Shown piece by piece: positions 11,287-21,397 of a stretch of DNA of 64,000 nucleotides. Source of the stretch: Ilyonectria destructans (taxonomy: Eukaryota > Ascomycota > Sordariomycetes > Hypocreales > Nectriaceae); NCBI GenBank assembly GCA_020740775.1, contig JAHEWK010000008.1, forward strand, positions 1,612,001 through 1,676,000, given 5' to 3'. A program made the translations under genes and the position numbers. A model generated the notes under the pieces. It searched no databases and had not been told where the DNA came from. It saw only the letters and a list, made by a program, of their open reading frames with translations. Each line of letters opens with the position of its first letter. Positions within the stretch are counted from its first letter, which is position 1.

Positions 11287-14200
11287 GCCAGTCAATGATG
11301 ATGTGTTCGGTAGAACGGCGCCAGAGTTGTGTGTACAAAACCGAGATAGTGAACATCATGAGCAGTTGAGTCGGTCCGTTGCTGGCAACGAGGCAGACAA
11401 GTTGATGACTCCTAAGCCATGTGAAAGCTAATGACCTAAGTGCAAGCCATGAAGTCTCGTCTTGCTATCTAATAGGCTAGAGTAGGCGCGGTGTTTGGGC
11501 GCGATCCGTGTCGGTAAGCCGTTGTTGTAACGATCTCGATTGATATTACCGATTCTGTAAGAAACGGACCCATGTCTAAGTCGCTGATGATATCCATGAT
11601 CCATGATAGACTGAGTTTGGCACATGAAAGACCAGGGATGCAGTAAAGCAGGTGGGTAATAGGTTGGTCTAAGCGGGCTCACCTGCGGTGAGTTGTGGAA
11701 CTGATGACTGAGAAGAATGTCATGGGTGATGCACAAGCGTTGATGGTTACTCGGCAGGTCTATGAGCCGGCATGCGGATGACTCGAAGCTGCAGGAGTAA
11801 CGTCACGATAGAGCACAAGTGCCGAGGCCCAGCGGTCTTTCAGAAGCTTAGAGGCTCAGAGCCGCAAGTTGCAACATGTCGTTCGTGTAGCGGCGCGCGT
11901 AGCTAGTGGTGTGCTATTCTCGACCGAGGTGAGGCTCGGAGCCCTGATTGGCGCTGTGGGCGACGGAGGCCCTGTGCGCAGGGGTTGTTCCTGTGAGACA
12001 ACTTGACAAGCATGGGGTCCCACCGCGCTTCCTTCCCGAGACATGGCCTTACAAGGAGCCGGGACCAGGAACAGCAGGAAGCGAAACGAACGCCCAAGCG
12101 TCGACCGATCGGGATCTGGGCCGCTTTCTGAGAGGCAGCCGGTCTGACGGGCAAGGGAGCACGGAGCGCAGGCAAGGCTGACTCGGAGCCCGTCGCCATG
12201 TGGTTCGTCGAGCAGGTCGAGTGTGCCTGAGAGATGCGAGAAATGTGGGTGCAGCAGGAGGCGCGTGTGGTTGGTCAAAGGCATCAGTGGTGAGGCGGTG
12301 CAAGCGGTTGGGGAGCGAAGCGGGATGAGGGACGTGCGGGCCCGTCAGCAAACGCGCGCCAAGTAGCAAATAATGTGCCGGCGTGCTATTTTTATGGCGC
12401 TTAAACGGCGGGGAAGTGGACAGTGGGGCTCGATATCGATAGTGGTGTGGCGGGGCACGAGCTGTGGCGCCGGAATGGGGCTGGTCCCGAGAGCCAGATG
12501 CTGGCTGACGCTTGTGGTTGGACGACGGCGAGATGCAGCCAGTAAGGCTTGGATGAGATGAGGCTGTTGTTTGTAGGGGACGAAATGCAGATACGGGGCA
12601 GGGACTTACTCATCGGGCTCATGAGCACATGGGACCCAAGACATGCACCGTGGTCCGTCTCTCGGCCGGAAAGTTAGCCGGGCGGCGTATGGCCAATAGG
12701 TGAGCGTCCCATCGATCTCGGTCAAGGTGGCACCCCCGGTCAAGCCTCGCCGGTCCCTGTGTCAGTCTGCGGTGGGCTGTCAGAGCGAAGACTCAGAATG
12801 GCCGACGGGAGGTCCGTGGTGAACGGGCTGCGGAATCTACCACGGTGCCACGATGCCAACCGACATGGCATGCAAAACCCCCGGCCCAATCACGCCGCCA
12901 ACTCGTCCGTCAGACCCATCTACGACCGTTGGGATAGCCCTCTTTGGGACCTCTACGGTGCCGCATTGAGACGAGCTGCTGCGAGCTGCTACGTTCCATC
13001 ATCGGGGACACTGGCGAACGCGAACGCGGCTTGTCCACTGCAACGACAGCCGGGCCGCTTACGTACAGCGATATCTGGGGCGGTGAGGTACGGAGAGGGC
13101 CGTGGTGATACTCGCGGTGAGCATTGAAGCATCTCGGGTAGTGAGTTCGGCGATCGTTGAAGTCCGGAACAGGGTGTTGGCGATGGTGATTGCGAGCACC
13201 GAAAACAGTGAGATCTAGTGCGTGGTGGAGGTGGTAGCGGGTGATGGAGGTGGTGATGACGGTGGATCTCACGGGGTTGGCCGATGCACGTTGATGGACC
13301 ATGGCATCATGACTATAGGCAGCAGTGAGATGGAATCTCGGATACAGTGTAGGCCTGGCATGTACATGGACGGGCTAGGAGATGCGTAAAATGACAACTT
13401 TGCGAGAATTAACTGATGCACGCAGAGGGTTGCGACGAAATCAATTCGGGTTCAATTGCTGGAGCTTTTCAAATCGGAAGCCGTGGAGCAATGGCAAACG
13501 GGAGAAGTCGCTGAATGGCCCATCACATGCCCTGGACACTTGACCAGCGGAGTCACCCAATGACGTCGCCGGGCTCACTTACAGGGCGTCAACCAACGGC
13601 GAGGGCTCCCAGGAACCCGGGACAGCAGCCAAGATGGCAGCACACAGCGGAGCGTGCCTTGCATCGCAGGTCGCGCGCATCGCTGGCCGGGCCTGTGATG
13701 TGCCGTACACAGTGCTCCCACCGAGGACTGCAACCATACCGACATGCCGTGTGAATCCTGTTCCCCAACCGCCGGGATACCGCCGACTGCTCGGGAGCTG
13801 TTAGCTCACTCTCCAGTTCCCGCCGCCCTGGGTCGGCCGGCCACCATGACAAGGGCCAGGGGGCCAGGGTACAGGGCAGGCTCCAGGGGTGGCTGTGGCT
13901 GATGATGCCCCCCCCCGTAAGCAGAGCGCGTTCCATTTCCATCCCTAGCAGTGCCAGTGTAGGTCGGTACCTATGGACGGCTGTGAAGGGGTGGCGTCCA
14001 GCGGGCTGAAGCGCTGACGGTCGCTGTGGCCCAGCCATGACTCTGAGTTTGCCAGTGCTCCTCAGCCCTACGACCCGCCGCCCGTTATACTGCCCAGTCA
14101 CGGTGCGCTGGCCGCCCCTGCGACGGTGCGACCCTGGTCTGTTCGCCGACATGGCGCAGTACTGCCCTTCGGCGTCCTGAGTTCCCGGTGTCCTTTTGGT

Positions 14201-14487
14201 GGCCGCCCTGCATTCATGTCGCGCCCTTTTGGGCTTTGGCACGTTTCGTTTCGCTGGCTGTTGCTTTGTTTGGAAATTGGCTCGGTGCCTCGGGAATGCA
14301 ACATGCAACTGACCCATGTAACTGTTGGAGGGGCGTGGATCATCATCATGGCGCACACTTTACCTCGCAGTCTCACAGACACACAGACCAGACGTCCAGA
14401 CGTACGCCCAGACATACACACCCACACCCACATGCTAGCTGTAGCTAGCAGCCTTCACCCTTAGATATCTTTATTGTGCTTCATTTG
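11287..14487. other. 3.2-kb gene-free region
   Basis: Open frames on both strands are short, overlapping and of unrecognisable composition; none shows splice signals linking it to a protein-like sequence. The left part includes the glucosidase 3' UTR. The right part includes a perfect inverted repeat GCTAGC-TGTA-GCTAGC at 14434..14449, shortly upstream of the TATA box of the repeat-protein gene. I see no transposon features. Confidence 0.5.
14434..14449. promoter_or_regulatory. Inverted repeat GCTAGC-4-GCTAGC upstream of the TATA box
   Basis: Two identical palindromic hexamers are separated by TGTA, about 40 bp upstream of the TATATAA at 14488. The position suits a factor-binding site for the small repeat-protein gene. 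The function is inferred only. Confidence 0.3.
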
Positions 14488-14494
14488 TATATAA
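14488..14494 (+). promoter_or_regulatory. TATA box (TATATAA)
   Basis: A canonical TATATAA lies about 250 bp before the ATG at 14744 and just upstream of an A/C-rich leader. TATA plus a long G-poor leader is typical of strongly or conditionally expressed fungal genes. Confidence 0.5.
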
Positions 14495-14514
14495 CCCTCC
14501 GGCATCTCCTGGCT

Positions 14515-14743
14515 TGAAACATATCTCATCATCACATCAACACACTCTCAACACTCAAACACAAACACCATCCACTACAACACTCAACCAACACTTACTT
14601 ACAACATCACCACCACTCACACCAACCACCAACAACCACATCAACCACCACATCCAACAATCTATAATAACCCACACAAACCCCCTCACAAAAACAACAT
14701 CTCACACTCACACACTCAAAACACTCACATTCACACCTTTACA
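14515..14743 (+). promoter_or_regulatory. Long A/C-rich, G-depleted 5' leader
   Basis: About 230 nt are made almost wholly of A, C and T, with many CAAC/CACA/ATC repeats and almost no G after 14520, and end directly at the ATG. There is no ATG in the leader between 14521 and 14743. Such an unstructured leader is expected to favour efficient ribosome scanning. Confidence 0.5.
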
Positions 14744-14983
14744 ATGGCTGCCTTCACTCTCACCTATGCTCCCTCCTCCATGTCCTTCGGCCGCAGCGGC
14801 TACAACAAGGACGGTGACGACACCACCGACACCAAGCCCACCACCAACTCCGGCCGCTCTGGCTACAACGGCCCCGAGGCCAACTACGGCCGCTCCGGCT
14901 ACAACAAGGACGGCGATGATGATGACTCCACCGGCAACAAGGGCCGCTCCGGCTACAACCGCACCGACGATGATGACGAGTAA
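14744..14983 (+). CDS. 79-aa acidic GRSGYN-repeat protein, function unknown
   Basis: An intronless 79-codon frame encodes four perfect GRSGYN hexapeptides at residues 16-21, 37-42, 49-54 and 67-72. The spacers are hydrophilic and rich in Asp, Thr, Asn and Gly, and the tail is acidic (DDDDE). Reasons to call it real are the regular repeats in one frame, the near-invariant preferred codons (GGC CGC TCC GGC TAC AAC), the TATA box and G-poor leader upstream, and a context free of other genes. There is no signal peptide, no membrane segment, no cysteine and no dibasic Kex2 site between repeats, so it does not look like a secreted pheromone or a kexin-processed RiPP precursor. The composition is that of an intrinsically disordered cytosolic protein; small stress- or conidiation-induced repeat proteins of the DDR48 kind are a loose analogy only. 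Met13 is an alternative start. Confidence 0.75.
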   Translation: MAAFTLTYAPSSMSFGRSGYNKDGDDTTDTKPTTNSGRSGYNGPEANYGRSGYNKDGDDDDSTGNKGRSGYNRTDDDDE

Positions 14984-15677
14984 ACGGAGTTCCATTCCCA
15001 AAAAAAGAAATCACTTCAAACTCCTCCGCTTCGCACCGGATAGGTGTGACAGTCGGCTTGGAGACAGCATGGATGGGGCGTTTCGGAATCTTCCTTGAGA
15101 ACAGCATTGGGCGGAGTCGGTTCTTCATTTGCATCTGCATCTTCATTTTCAGATTGCATCTACATCATATGCATCTGCATTTTCCACATTAGCATCAGCA
15201 TCAGCATCAGCATCAGCATCGGTAACAGCATAGGCATCAGCATCGACATTGGCATCAGCATCGGCATTGGCATCAACATTGGCATCAGCATCAGCATCAG
15301 CATTGGCATAGCATTGCAAGGAGTTGAAAAGGCGAGTCCATTTTCGACACAGCATGGCATGGCGCAGCATGGAACGGCAAGCGAAAAGCATCCCCCATCT
15401 TTGGGCATTGTTTTGGATCTCCTTTGTTCTGGTTCTCATTTCCACTATTCCACTTCATCTTGGCGGCGCATCTCGAAAACCCTGGTGGCAGACGGCTCGC
15501 TCGCTCTTCACACAACAACAATTTCTTGTCTTTCCTTGTTTGCATTGGATGGAGTTTTTTAGAATCTAGACATCCTTTAGAATTGCCTTTGGTTAGATAG
15601 ACCATGGGGTTTGCAAAAACTCCCATAATACACTGCAGTCTCCTTAACTTGCCTCTCTTGTTCCTCATTATTTGTCA
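14984..15677. other. Intergenic region with 3' UTR and GCATCA satellite
   Basis: This stretch lies between the repeat-protein stop and the last exon of MSS1 on the other strand. Apart from the satellite listed separately, no gene is seen; the long Asp/Ala/Asn frames on the minus strand are translations of that satellite. Confidence 0.55.
15131..15316. repeat. Imperfect GCATCA/GGCATC trinucleotide-hexanucleotide satellite
   Basis: About 185 bp consist of GCATCT, GCATCA and GGCATT/GGCATC units. A cleaner core of GCATCA repeats lies near 15192-15222 and again near 15281-15305. It sits in the 3' flank of the GRSGYN gene. All frames through it stay open for some distance, which produces spurious low-complexity proteins. 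Confidence 0.85.
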
Positions 15678-17574
15678 TTATTTGCCCACGCAGAACCTAT
15701 TAGAAATTCAGTCAGCATTTGTTAATCCTCCGTAAATCCTCCGGCAAAAAGTGGGCAGATAAAGAGGCGCAGAAGCCACAGTCAGAACTTACTTCTCGAA
15801 GATGACGCCAAGTACGTCCTCCACGTCTCCAAACTCGCCACGCCCGGTTATGCGCGCCAGGCAATCAGCCGCGTACCGGAGGTACTCAGCCGCCAGAACC
15901 GCGTCTGCGTCAGGCTCGCCCTCTCCCACCTGCGCCTCCGCCATGAAGACCTGCAAGTGATGGCGGCACTTGACCAGGAGCTGTCGCTGTCGCTCCGTCA
16001 CACCAAGGAGATCCTGGTGTTCCGCGGGCATGGATGTCACACTGGTGAAAGAACTAACAAGGCTGTCCATGACCATCTGGATACCACCCGGATCCTTCGT
16101 GTCTAAAGTCGCCGACTGAGCCTCCTTACACGAGATCGACACCAGCTCAGCCGCTGCTAACTTGGGATCCCGTGTCCGCACGGTCTCTCCAAAGCCTTGA
16201 ATAAGATTGGTAAACTCGCCGGGACCAATCGAATCTCGTTTGTTGACCACGATGAGACAGGCCTCAGCCTGCGCTGCGAGGTCCAGTGTTTCCTGGTCGT
16301 ACAGGATGAACGCCCCGGCGAGGCTCTGCTCCACTGACGTAAGTACCACAACGATGTCTGAATCTAGGGCCTTTTGCTTCGCCCTTCGGATCCCTTCTGA
16401 CTCGACAACGCCGATTGCGCCCGCCCCCACCCCGTGGATCATCCCATATTCTTGTGACCGGAACCCAGCCGTGTCCGCAAATGAGCAAAGATAGCCTCGT
16501 ATGTCGAGACTAGCCTCCACAATATCTCGTGTAGTACCAGCCTCACCAGACACAATAGATGCCTCACGCCCGACAATCAGGTTCATCAGCGAGCTCTTTC
16601 CGACATTTGGCGGACCCAAGAGCGCAATTCGGATTCCGTTCTTCAGCAGCTCATTCCGCTGGCTCCCTTGCTCATGCAGCTCGATGCTGTGGAGCATTTT
16701 AGCCACCTGCTCCCTCACGTTCCCCAGCAGGTCTGACTCGGACTCGTCAAAATGTTGGTCTTCGGAGAAGTCAATCAATGCCTCAATCTCAGCCCGAGCT
16801 AGCAGCAGTTGCTCTCTCCAGGCCTCGTACGCACGCCCGAGAGCACCCGAGTTGCCACGCACAGCAGCACGACGCTGTTGCTCCGTCTCAGCCGCAAGGG
16901 TGTCGCTGAGCGATTCGACCTGGGCCAAGTCGAGACGGTTGTTGAAAAAAGCTCGCTTCGTAAACTCGCCAGGCTCGGCGTACCGAATGCGTTCAGTCGT
17001 AGAGCACCGCGGGATTGCAGAGAGAACTGCCTTGACAGTAGCAGGCCCCCCATGGACGTGCAGTTCCAGGACATCTTCTCCGGTCACGGTCTTGGGGCCA
17101 GGGAAGTAGAGCACAAGGGCTTCCGAATCCAAGACCACGGATTCCTCCTTTTGAGATTGAGGATCGTAGAGGGAACGCACGGTTGCATATCTCGGCTTTA
17201 GGGGCGCCTTAAACGGACACAACGCCTTGTATATCTGAATCTTGCAGTCAGGTAACTCGTCCTAGTTGATAACAAGAGACGCATACCTCTAAGCATGATG
17301 GGCCAGAAATCCGAATGACCGCAATGCCGGCCCGGCCCTGAGCAGTCGACAGGGCATATATAGTGTCACCTATAATGGGAAATCTAGAACTATCGTCCAA
17401 GCTGTTCGGGGACCATGGTTGCTGTGAGAACGGCCGTGACAGCGCTATGTTCTGCTTTATACATGCCGATGATATCGGGGCCGCTGCAGAGCCCGGGCAC
17501 TTGACGAGTGTCCCAGCCCGTGAGAGACTCGCGGCACAGATGAGTCTCCTCAGGCGGAGACTGCTCCTGAGCAT
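15678..17574 (-). CDS. MSS1: Mitochondrial tRNA-modification GTPase (MnmE/MSS1 family)
   Basis: Transcript order: exon 1 17574..17287, exon 2 17234..15793, exon 3 15696..15678; 582 aa. It is the GTPase partner of MTO1/GidA in 5-carboxymethylaminomethyl modification of wobble uridine in mitochondrial tRNAs. The start is the Met of MLRSSLRLRRLICAASLSRAG, a basic amphipathic mitochondrial presequence. Next come DTIYALSTAQGRAGIAVIRISG (N-terminal folate-binding domain), VLELHVHGGPATV, and an inserted G domain with GPPNVGKSS (P loop), DTAGFR (G3) and NKRD (G4). The continuous frame stops at VLGVIFEK, but GTAAGT at 15792 and a CTAATAG acceptor join a 19-nt last exon that adds FCVGK, matching the conserved C-terminal Cys motif of MnmE. 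The first intron (17235..17286) has two in-frame acceptors differing by two codons; the CAG one is preferred. Confidence 0.93.
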
Positions 17575-18014
17575 CGGTGGATGAATTGATTGTGAGAATA
17601 CCAAGATGAAGATCAGAAGCAAATGAATGTGGTCGTTGTGCGCATGGTGGCTCGTTGTGGATGAGAAGTCAGAAATTTGCAACTCCAAGGATCGATGGGG
17701 TGCTAGCAGGCCTGAGGCTAAGGGATTATAGTGGACGCTGAGGCTCTGGGCCAAAACGCGGGGTGCATGACAGCGGGGCCTTAGCGCATCCATCCCCTAG
17801 AAGTTGGTCAACTTGTACTGAGTTGTATTCTCCCGATATCAGGAGTCTCAAAGTCGAATATTCCAGATATTTATTTTGTTTTATTTCTTTCCTAGGGCTT
17901 TATGCTGCCAATGTTTAATTCAACATCCAATTCTTGTGTTGATCCTCTTCTCTGCCGCCTCATCTGTCCCGACATACGCTTGTGATATACCTGCAATACG
18001 CCATCCCATCCAAT
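17575..18014. other. MSS1 promoter and 3' flank of the SER1-like pseudogene
   Basis: A 440-bp gap on the minus strand. The MSS1 frame stays open upstream to 17793, but that extension precedes the mitochondrial presequence and looks like leader. No other gene is seen. Confidence 0.5.
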
Positions 18015-19340
18015 CTAAGACGAAGCAAACGTCTGGATGAACTTGGCCAGCTTCTCGGCACCCTCGATCTGGATAGAGGTGTAGTTGCTGGTTCGGATAC
18101 CACCAACGCTGCGGTGACCCTTGAGGCTAGTGAGGCCCAACGCCGTAGACTCCTTCAGGGACGCCTTCTCAGCAGCGTCCACGTCTCCACCCTTGGCAAC
18201 GCGGAAGCAGATGCTCATCCTTGATCGGGCTGACTTGTCGGGTACGATGCGGTAGATGTCAGGGTGGGCCTCGAGAGCTCCGTAGACGAGCCCAGCCTTC
18301 GTGTTGGCCACAGCCTCCTGTCCGTCAACCTTGTTAGAGTAGGTTCGCAGAAGCTTCTTCAGCACTTGGCCGGCAATGTAGACACTGTTCACGTTAGATG
18401 TAACCACTTCGAAATTGATCATAGGCGACTCACTCAAAAATGCTGAGGGTGTTGTAGAGAGAGTTGTTCTTGGCAATGATGTCGTATTGGAGAATGATGG
18501 GGGGAATAGGCAGAGACAGGTTGCAGAGAAGGGCGACATCCAGCTGGGGTGTGATGGGAGCCAGGAGGCTCTTCTTGAGGATGACACCGGTGATTCCGGG
18601 AATGCCAAGGTTCTTCTGGGCACCGAAGAAGATGACGGAGAAGTTCTTGACAGGGATCCTCCTTGACAGAATGTTAGAGGACATGTCAACGACGACAATA
18701 GGGCCATTGCCATCGGACCCGGGAAGCAGGGACTTGGGGAAGCCTGGGAACTCGACACCGTCAACGGTCTCGTTGTCGCAGAGATAAACCATGGCATGAT
18801 CCTTGGAAAGCTTCCAAGTGCTCTCCTCAGGAAGTTTGCCAAGCTTGCCATCGTTGACCTTGCGGGAATCGGCGACAACGTTCACATACTCGGGACCAAG
18901 CAACCGCACAGCCTCCTCATATGCTTTCTTGGACCAGCTGCCGGTCACCAAGTAGTCGACCTTGAGCTCAGTCTCCACAGCAGTCTTGAGAGCCTCGACA
19001 ACAGCAGGGTCGTCTTCCGGCTTGCTGAGCTGCGCGGCAATCTAAGCCTTCTTCTTCGTCACCCAGACACCAACCAGGTTGTACACGGTGGTAGAGAATC
19101 CACCGGTACTGCCGCCCTGCATGAAAAGAACGTCATAATCCTCGGGGATAACGAGGTAGTTGATCAGGTCTTCCTTGGCCTCCTTGAAGATGTTGCCCGC
19201 CAGCTCAGATCGATGAGAATACTCAGCACAAGGCCGGTCGCATTATAGTCAATCAGGGCCTTGGCGGCGCCCTCCAGGACATCGGTGGGTAGCAGCGCAG
19301 GGCCGGCGCCGAACCAAGTGATTTCTGATCTAGAAGGTAT
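18015..19340 (-). pseudogene. Phosphoserine aminotransferase (SER1/SerC family), broken copy
   Basis: Family features are clear: PSRSEITWFGAGPALLPTDVLE at the N-terminus, FMQGGSTGGFSTTVYNL, the PLP-lysine segment GAQKNLGIPGITG, IIAKNNSLYNT and a C-terminus ending in KLAKFIQTFASS. The enzyme family makes phosphoserine from 3-phosphohydroxypyruvate. Three lesions are visible. The family start Met is replaced by ATA at 19340..19338. A net -1 frameshift near 19220-19225 lies between DYNATGL and SHRSELAGNIF. An in-frame TAG at 19044..19042 follows VGVWVTKKKA, where CAG would fit. The 49-bp intron at 18385..18433 (GTGAGT, CTAAC branch, ACAG) is intact and the downstream half has no stop, so decay looks recent. 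Both base changes are of the CpA-to-TpA type. An in-frame upstream ATG at 19421 exists but does not rescue the frameshift. Sequencing error could explain one lesion, hardly all three. Confidence 0.8.
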
Positions 19341-20184
19341 CGGACGAGCACAATGCCAATCGATGACCAAAAGGATTGAGTGCTCGGTTACTTGCGAGGA
19401 GCGCGAGGGGAAGTAAAGCAAGGGATCTTAAATGGTTGCTTCCAAACCACGCTGTTCATTCACCAGAAACACGCTCTACATGTTGACTCCGCCTCACCCA
19501 CCGTTAAAATGCGTGGGGTGAGTGCCGGCCTCGGAGAAGGCGCATATTGGTGTCATGGCGATGTGCGGAATGATGCACTCGCGAATTACAAGGGAAGCGA
19601 TTGCAAACCGCCTGGAGTCAGTGAACTGCAAATGCCCGTGCTTTTGACAAGGGGTGCATACAGGTGCAGGATATCATGCCAATTGTACGAGAAATAACCT
19701 CAGAACGAGCCCATCAGCCAAGCCGAAGGCGGGGCAGAGAGTTCGTCATCTTGCCGTAGCTCGTCGCCAAATGTTGGCTGTCGAGTTGCTTCCGCACAAG
19801 CATCAGTTCGCAGATGTTACTGGGATCAAAAGACCAAGAATAGCGAGTTTCCAATCACAAGCAAGCAATCGAATCATCTTGGTGCGAAGTCGCAGTCTGA
19901 CTCTCAGTGGACAAGCCCATCATGAAAGCTCCCCAATTAGGAAGGCGGTGTGGCGGGGTATCCTCGGCAGTAATTGAGGCTGCCAGGCCAGGTCAAGCAG
20001 CAAGGCGACGAAGCTTGAGCTGCCTGGCGGCTGCGTGGACCTTGACCTCAACTCCAAACACCAACATCATCGCCAAACCAAGCTCCCGCTTACCGACCAT
20101 CACCATCCACGCCGCCCTTCCCAACCCGGTCCCGCCCCCCGACTCGATCCATAGCGAAGCTGCTAGAGCAGCCCAATTCCCACC
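19341..20184. other. Region upstream of the SER1-like pseudogene and of PRE5
   Basis: The flanking genes point outward, so both promoters would lie here. Only short unrecognisable frames are present. The last 150 bp before 20185 is C-rich, as expected for the PRE5 leader. Confidence 0.5.
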
Positions 20185-21112
20185 ATGTTCAGAAACAACT
20201 ACGATAACGATTCCGTCACATTGTACGCCGCCCCCAAGCCTCCAGCGGGTCCCGCAGCTCCCCCAGTGCTTCAGCACGCTAACACAGCACAGCTCGCCCC
20301 AGGGCCGAATATTCCAGATCGAATATGCCGCCGAGGCAGTGAAGCAGGGTTCGGTCGTTGTCGGAATTGCCAGCAAGACCCATGCCGTCCTGTGTGCGAT
20401 CAAGGTGCGACCACTTACCTCCCTGTAGTAGCCGTTGGCATGCGAAGCAATGTGTTCCTAACCCAGCCAACAGCGCAACGCCGAGGAGCTCTCCTCGTAC
20501 CAGAAGAAGCTCTTTTCCATCGATGAACACGCTGGTATCGCCATCGCCGGTCTCACCTCTGACGCCCGCGTCCTCTCCAACTTTATGAAGCAGCAGTGCC
20601 TCGGCCACCGACTCACCTACGGCCGCTCCATCCCTCTCCGCTCTCTGGTCGACATGATTGGCGAGAAGGCCCAGATCAACACCCAGGTCTACGGCAAGCG
20701 GCCATACGGCGTCGGTCTGCTCGTCGCTGGTGTTGACGAGCGTGGCCCCCACCTGTTCGAGTTCCAGCCCTCGGGCATGACGGAGGAGATGCTCGCTTTC
20801 GCCATTGGCGCACGAAGCCAGATGGCGCGGACGTACCTAGAGCGAAATATCGATGAGTTTGCCGACTGCTCGAGAGAGGAGCTTATCCAGCACGGCCTCA
20901 AGGCCCTCAAGGAGAGTCTGGTGCAAGACAAGGAGCTGACGGTGGACAACACCTCAGTCGGTGTAGTGGGCATCAAGATCGAGGGACCCAAGAAGACTGT
21001 TGAGCCCTTCAAGCTTTACGACGGATTCGAGGTGCAGGAGTGGATCGAGAGCGTCGCCGAAGGCCAAGGCGGCGGAGACGACGACGACGAGGGCATGGAG
21101 GTGGACAGCTAG
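20185..21112 (+). CDS. PRE5: 20S proteasome subunit alpha6 (alpha type-1)
   Basis: Exons 20185..20222 (38 nt), 20293..20404 and 20474..21112; 262 aa. The introns are 70 and 69 bp with branch sites GCTAAC and CCTAAC. Spliced, the N-terminus reads [19 protein letters not shown] followed by [14 protein letters not shown], the alpha-type signature of this subunit. It is an outer-ring, non-catalytic subunit of the core particle in cytosol and nucleus. Further family matches are [47 protein letters not shown] and the acidic C-terminal tail ([14 protein letters not shown]). The frame begins close to other in-frame Mets, but only this start recreates the N-terminal gating segment. It converges on the LOG-family gene 285 bp away. 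Confidence 0.97.
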
Positions 21113-21397
21113 ACTACGACTGCTAATAGAAGGGGATAAATTGCGGCGTCGGTCGGTGCTAGCTAGTTAGATCATGTAAAATTACAAGCTGCAAGGCAGC
21201 ATTCATGGGTCTCACGTCAAGTTGATTGAAAGCAATAACTTTGATCATCAGTTCATCTATTAGAGTGCTACCATGGGATTACCCGTCTATATTCCCCCAA
21301 TGCAGTTGTAGTGGGAATGTCATAACGCCAGACCGCTTTCCTATTGCCCGTGGAATGTGCCAGATACCCAGCATCGCTCTATACAAGAATTGCCCGT

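Noticed and set aside
14514..15098. Plus-strand 194-codon frame overlapping the GRSGYN gene
   Set aside because: A Thr/Pro/Ala low-complexity translation of the A/C-rich leader and of the repeat gene in another frame; the GRSGYN frame has the better codon use and a clear start.
15149..15445. Minus-strand Asp/Ala/Asn repeat protein
   Set aside because: Direct translation of the GCATCA satellite; no independent support.
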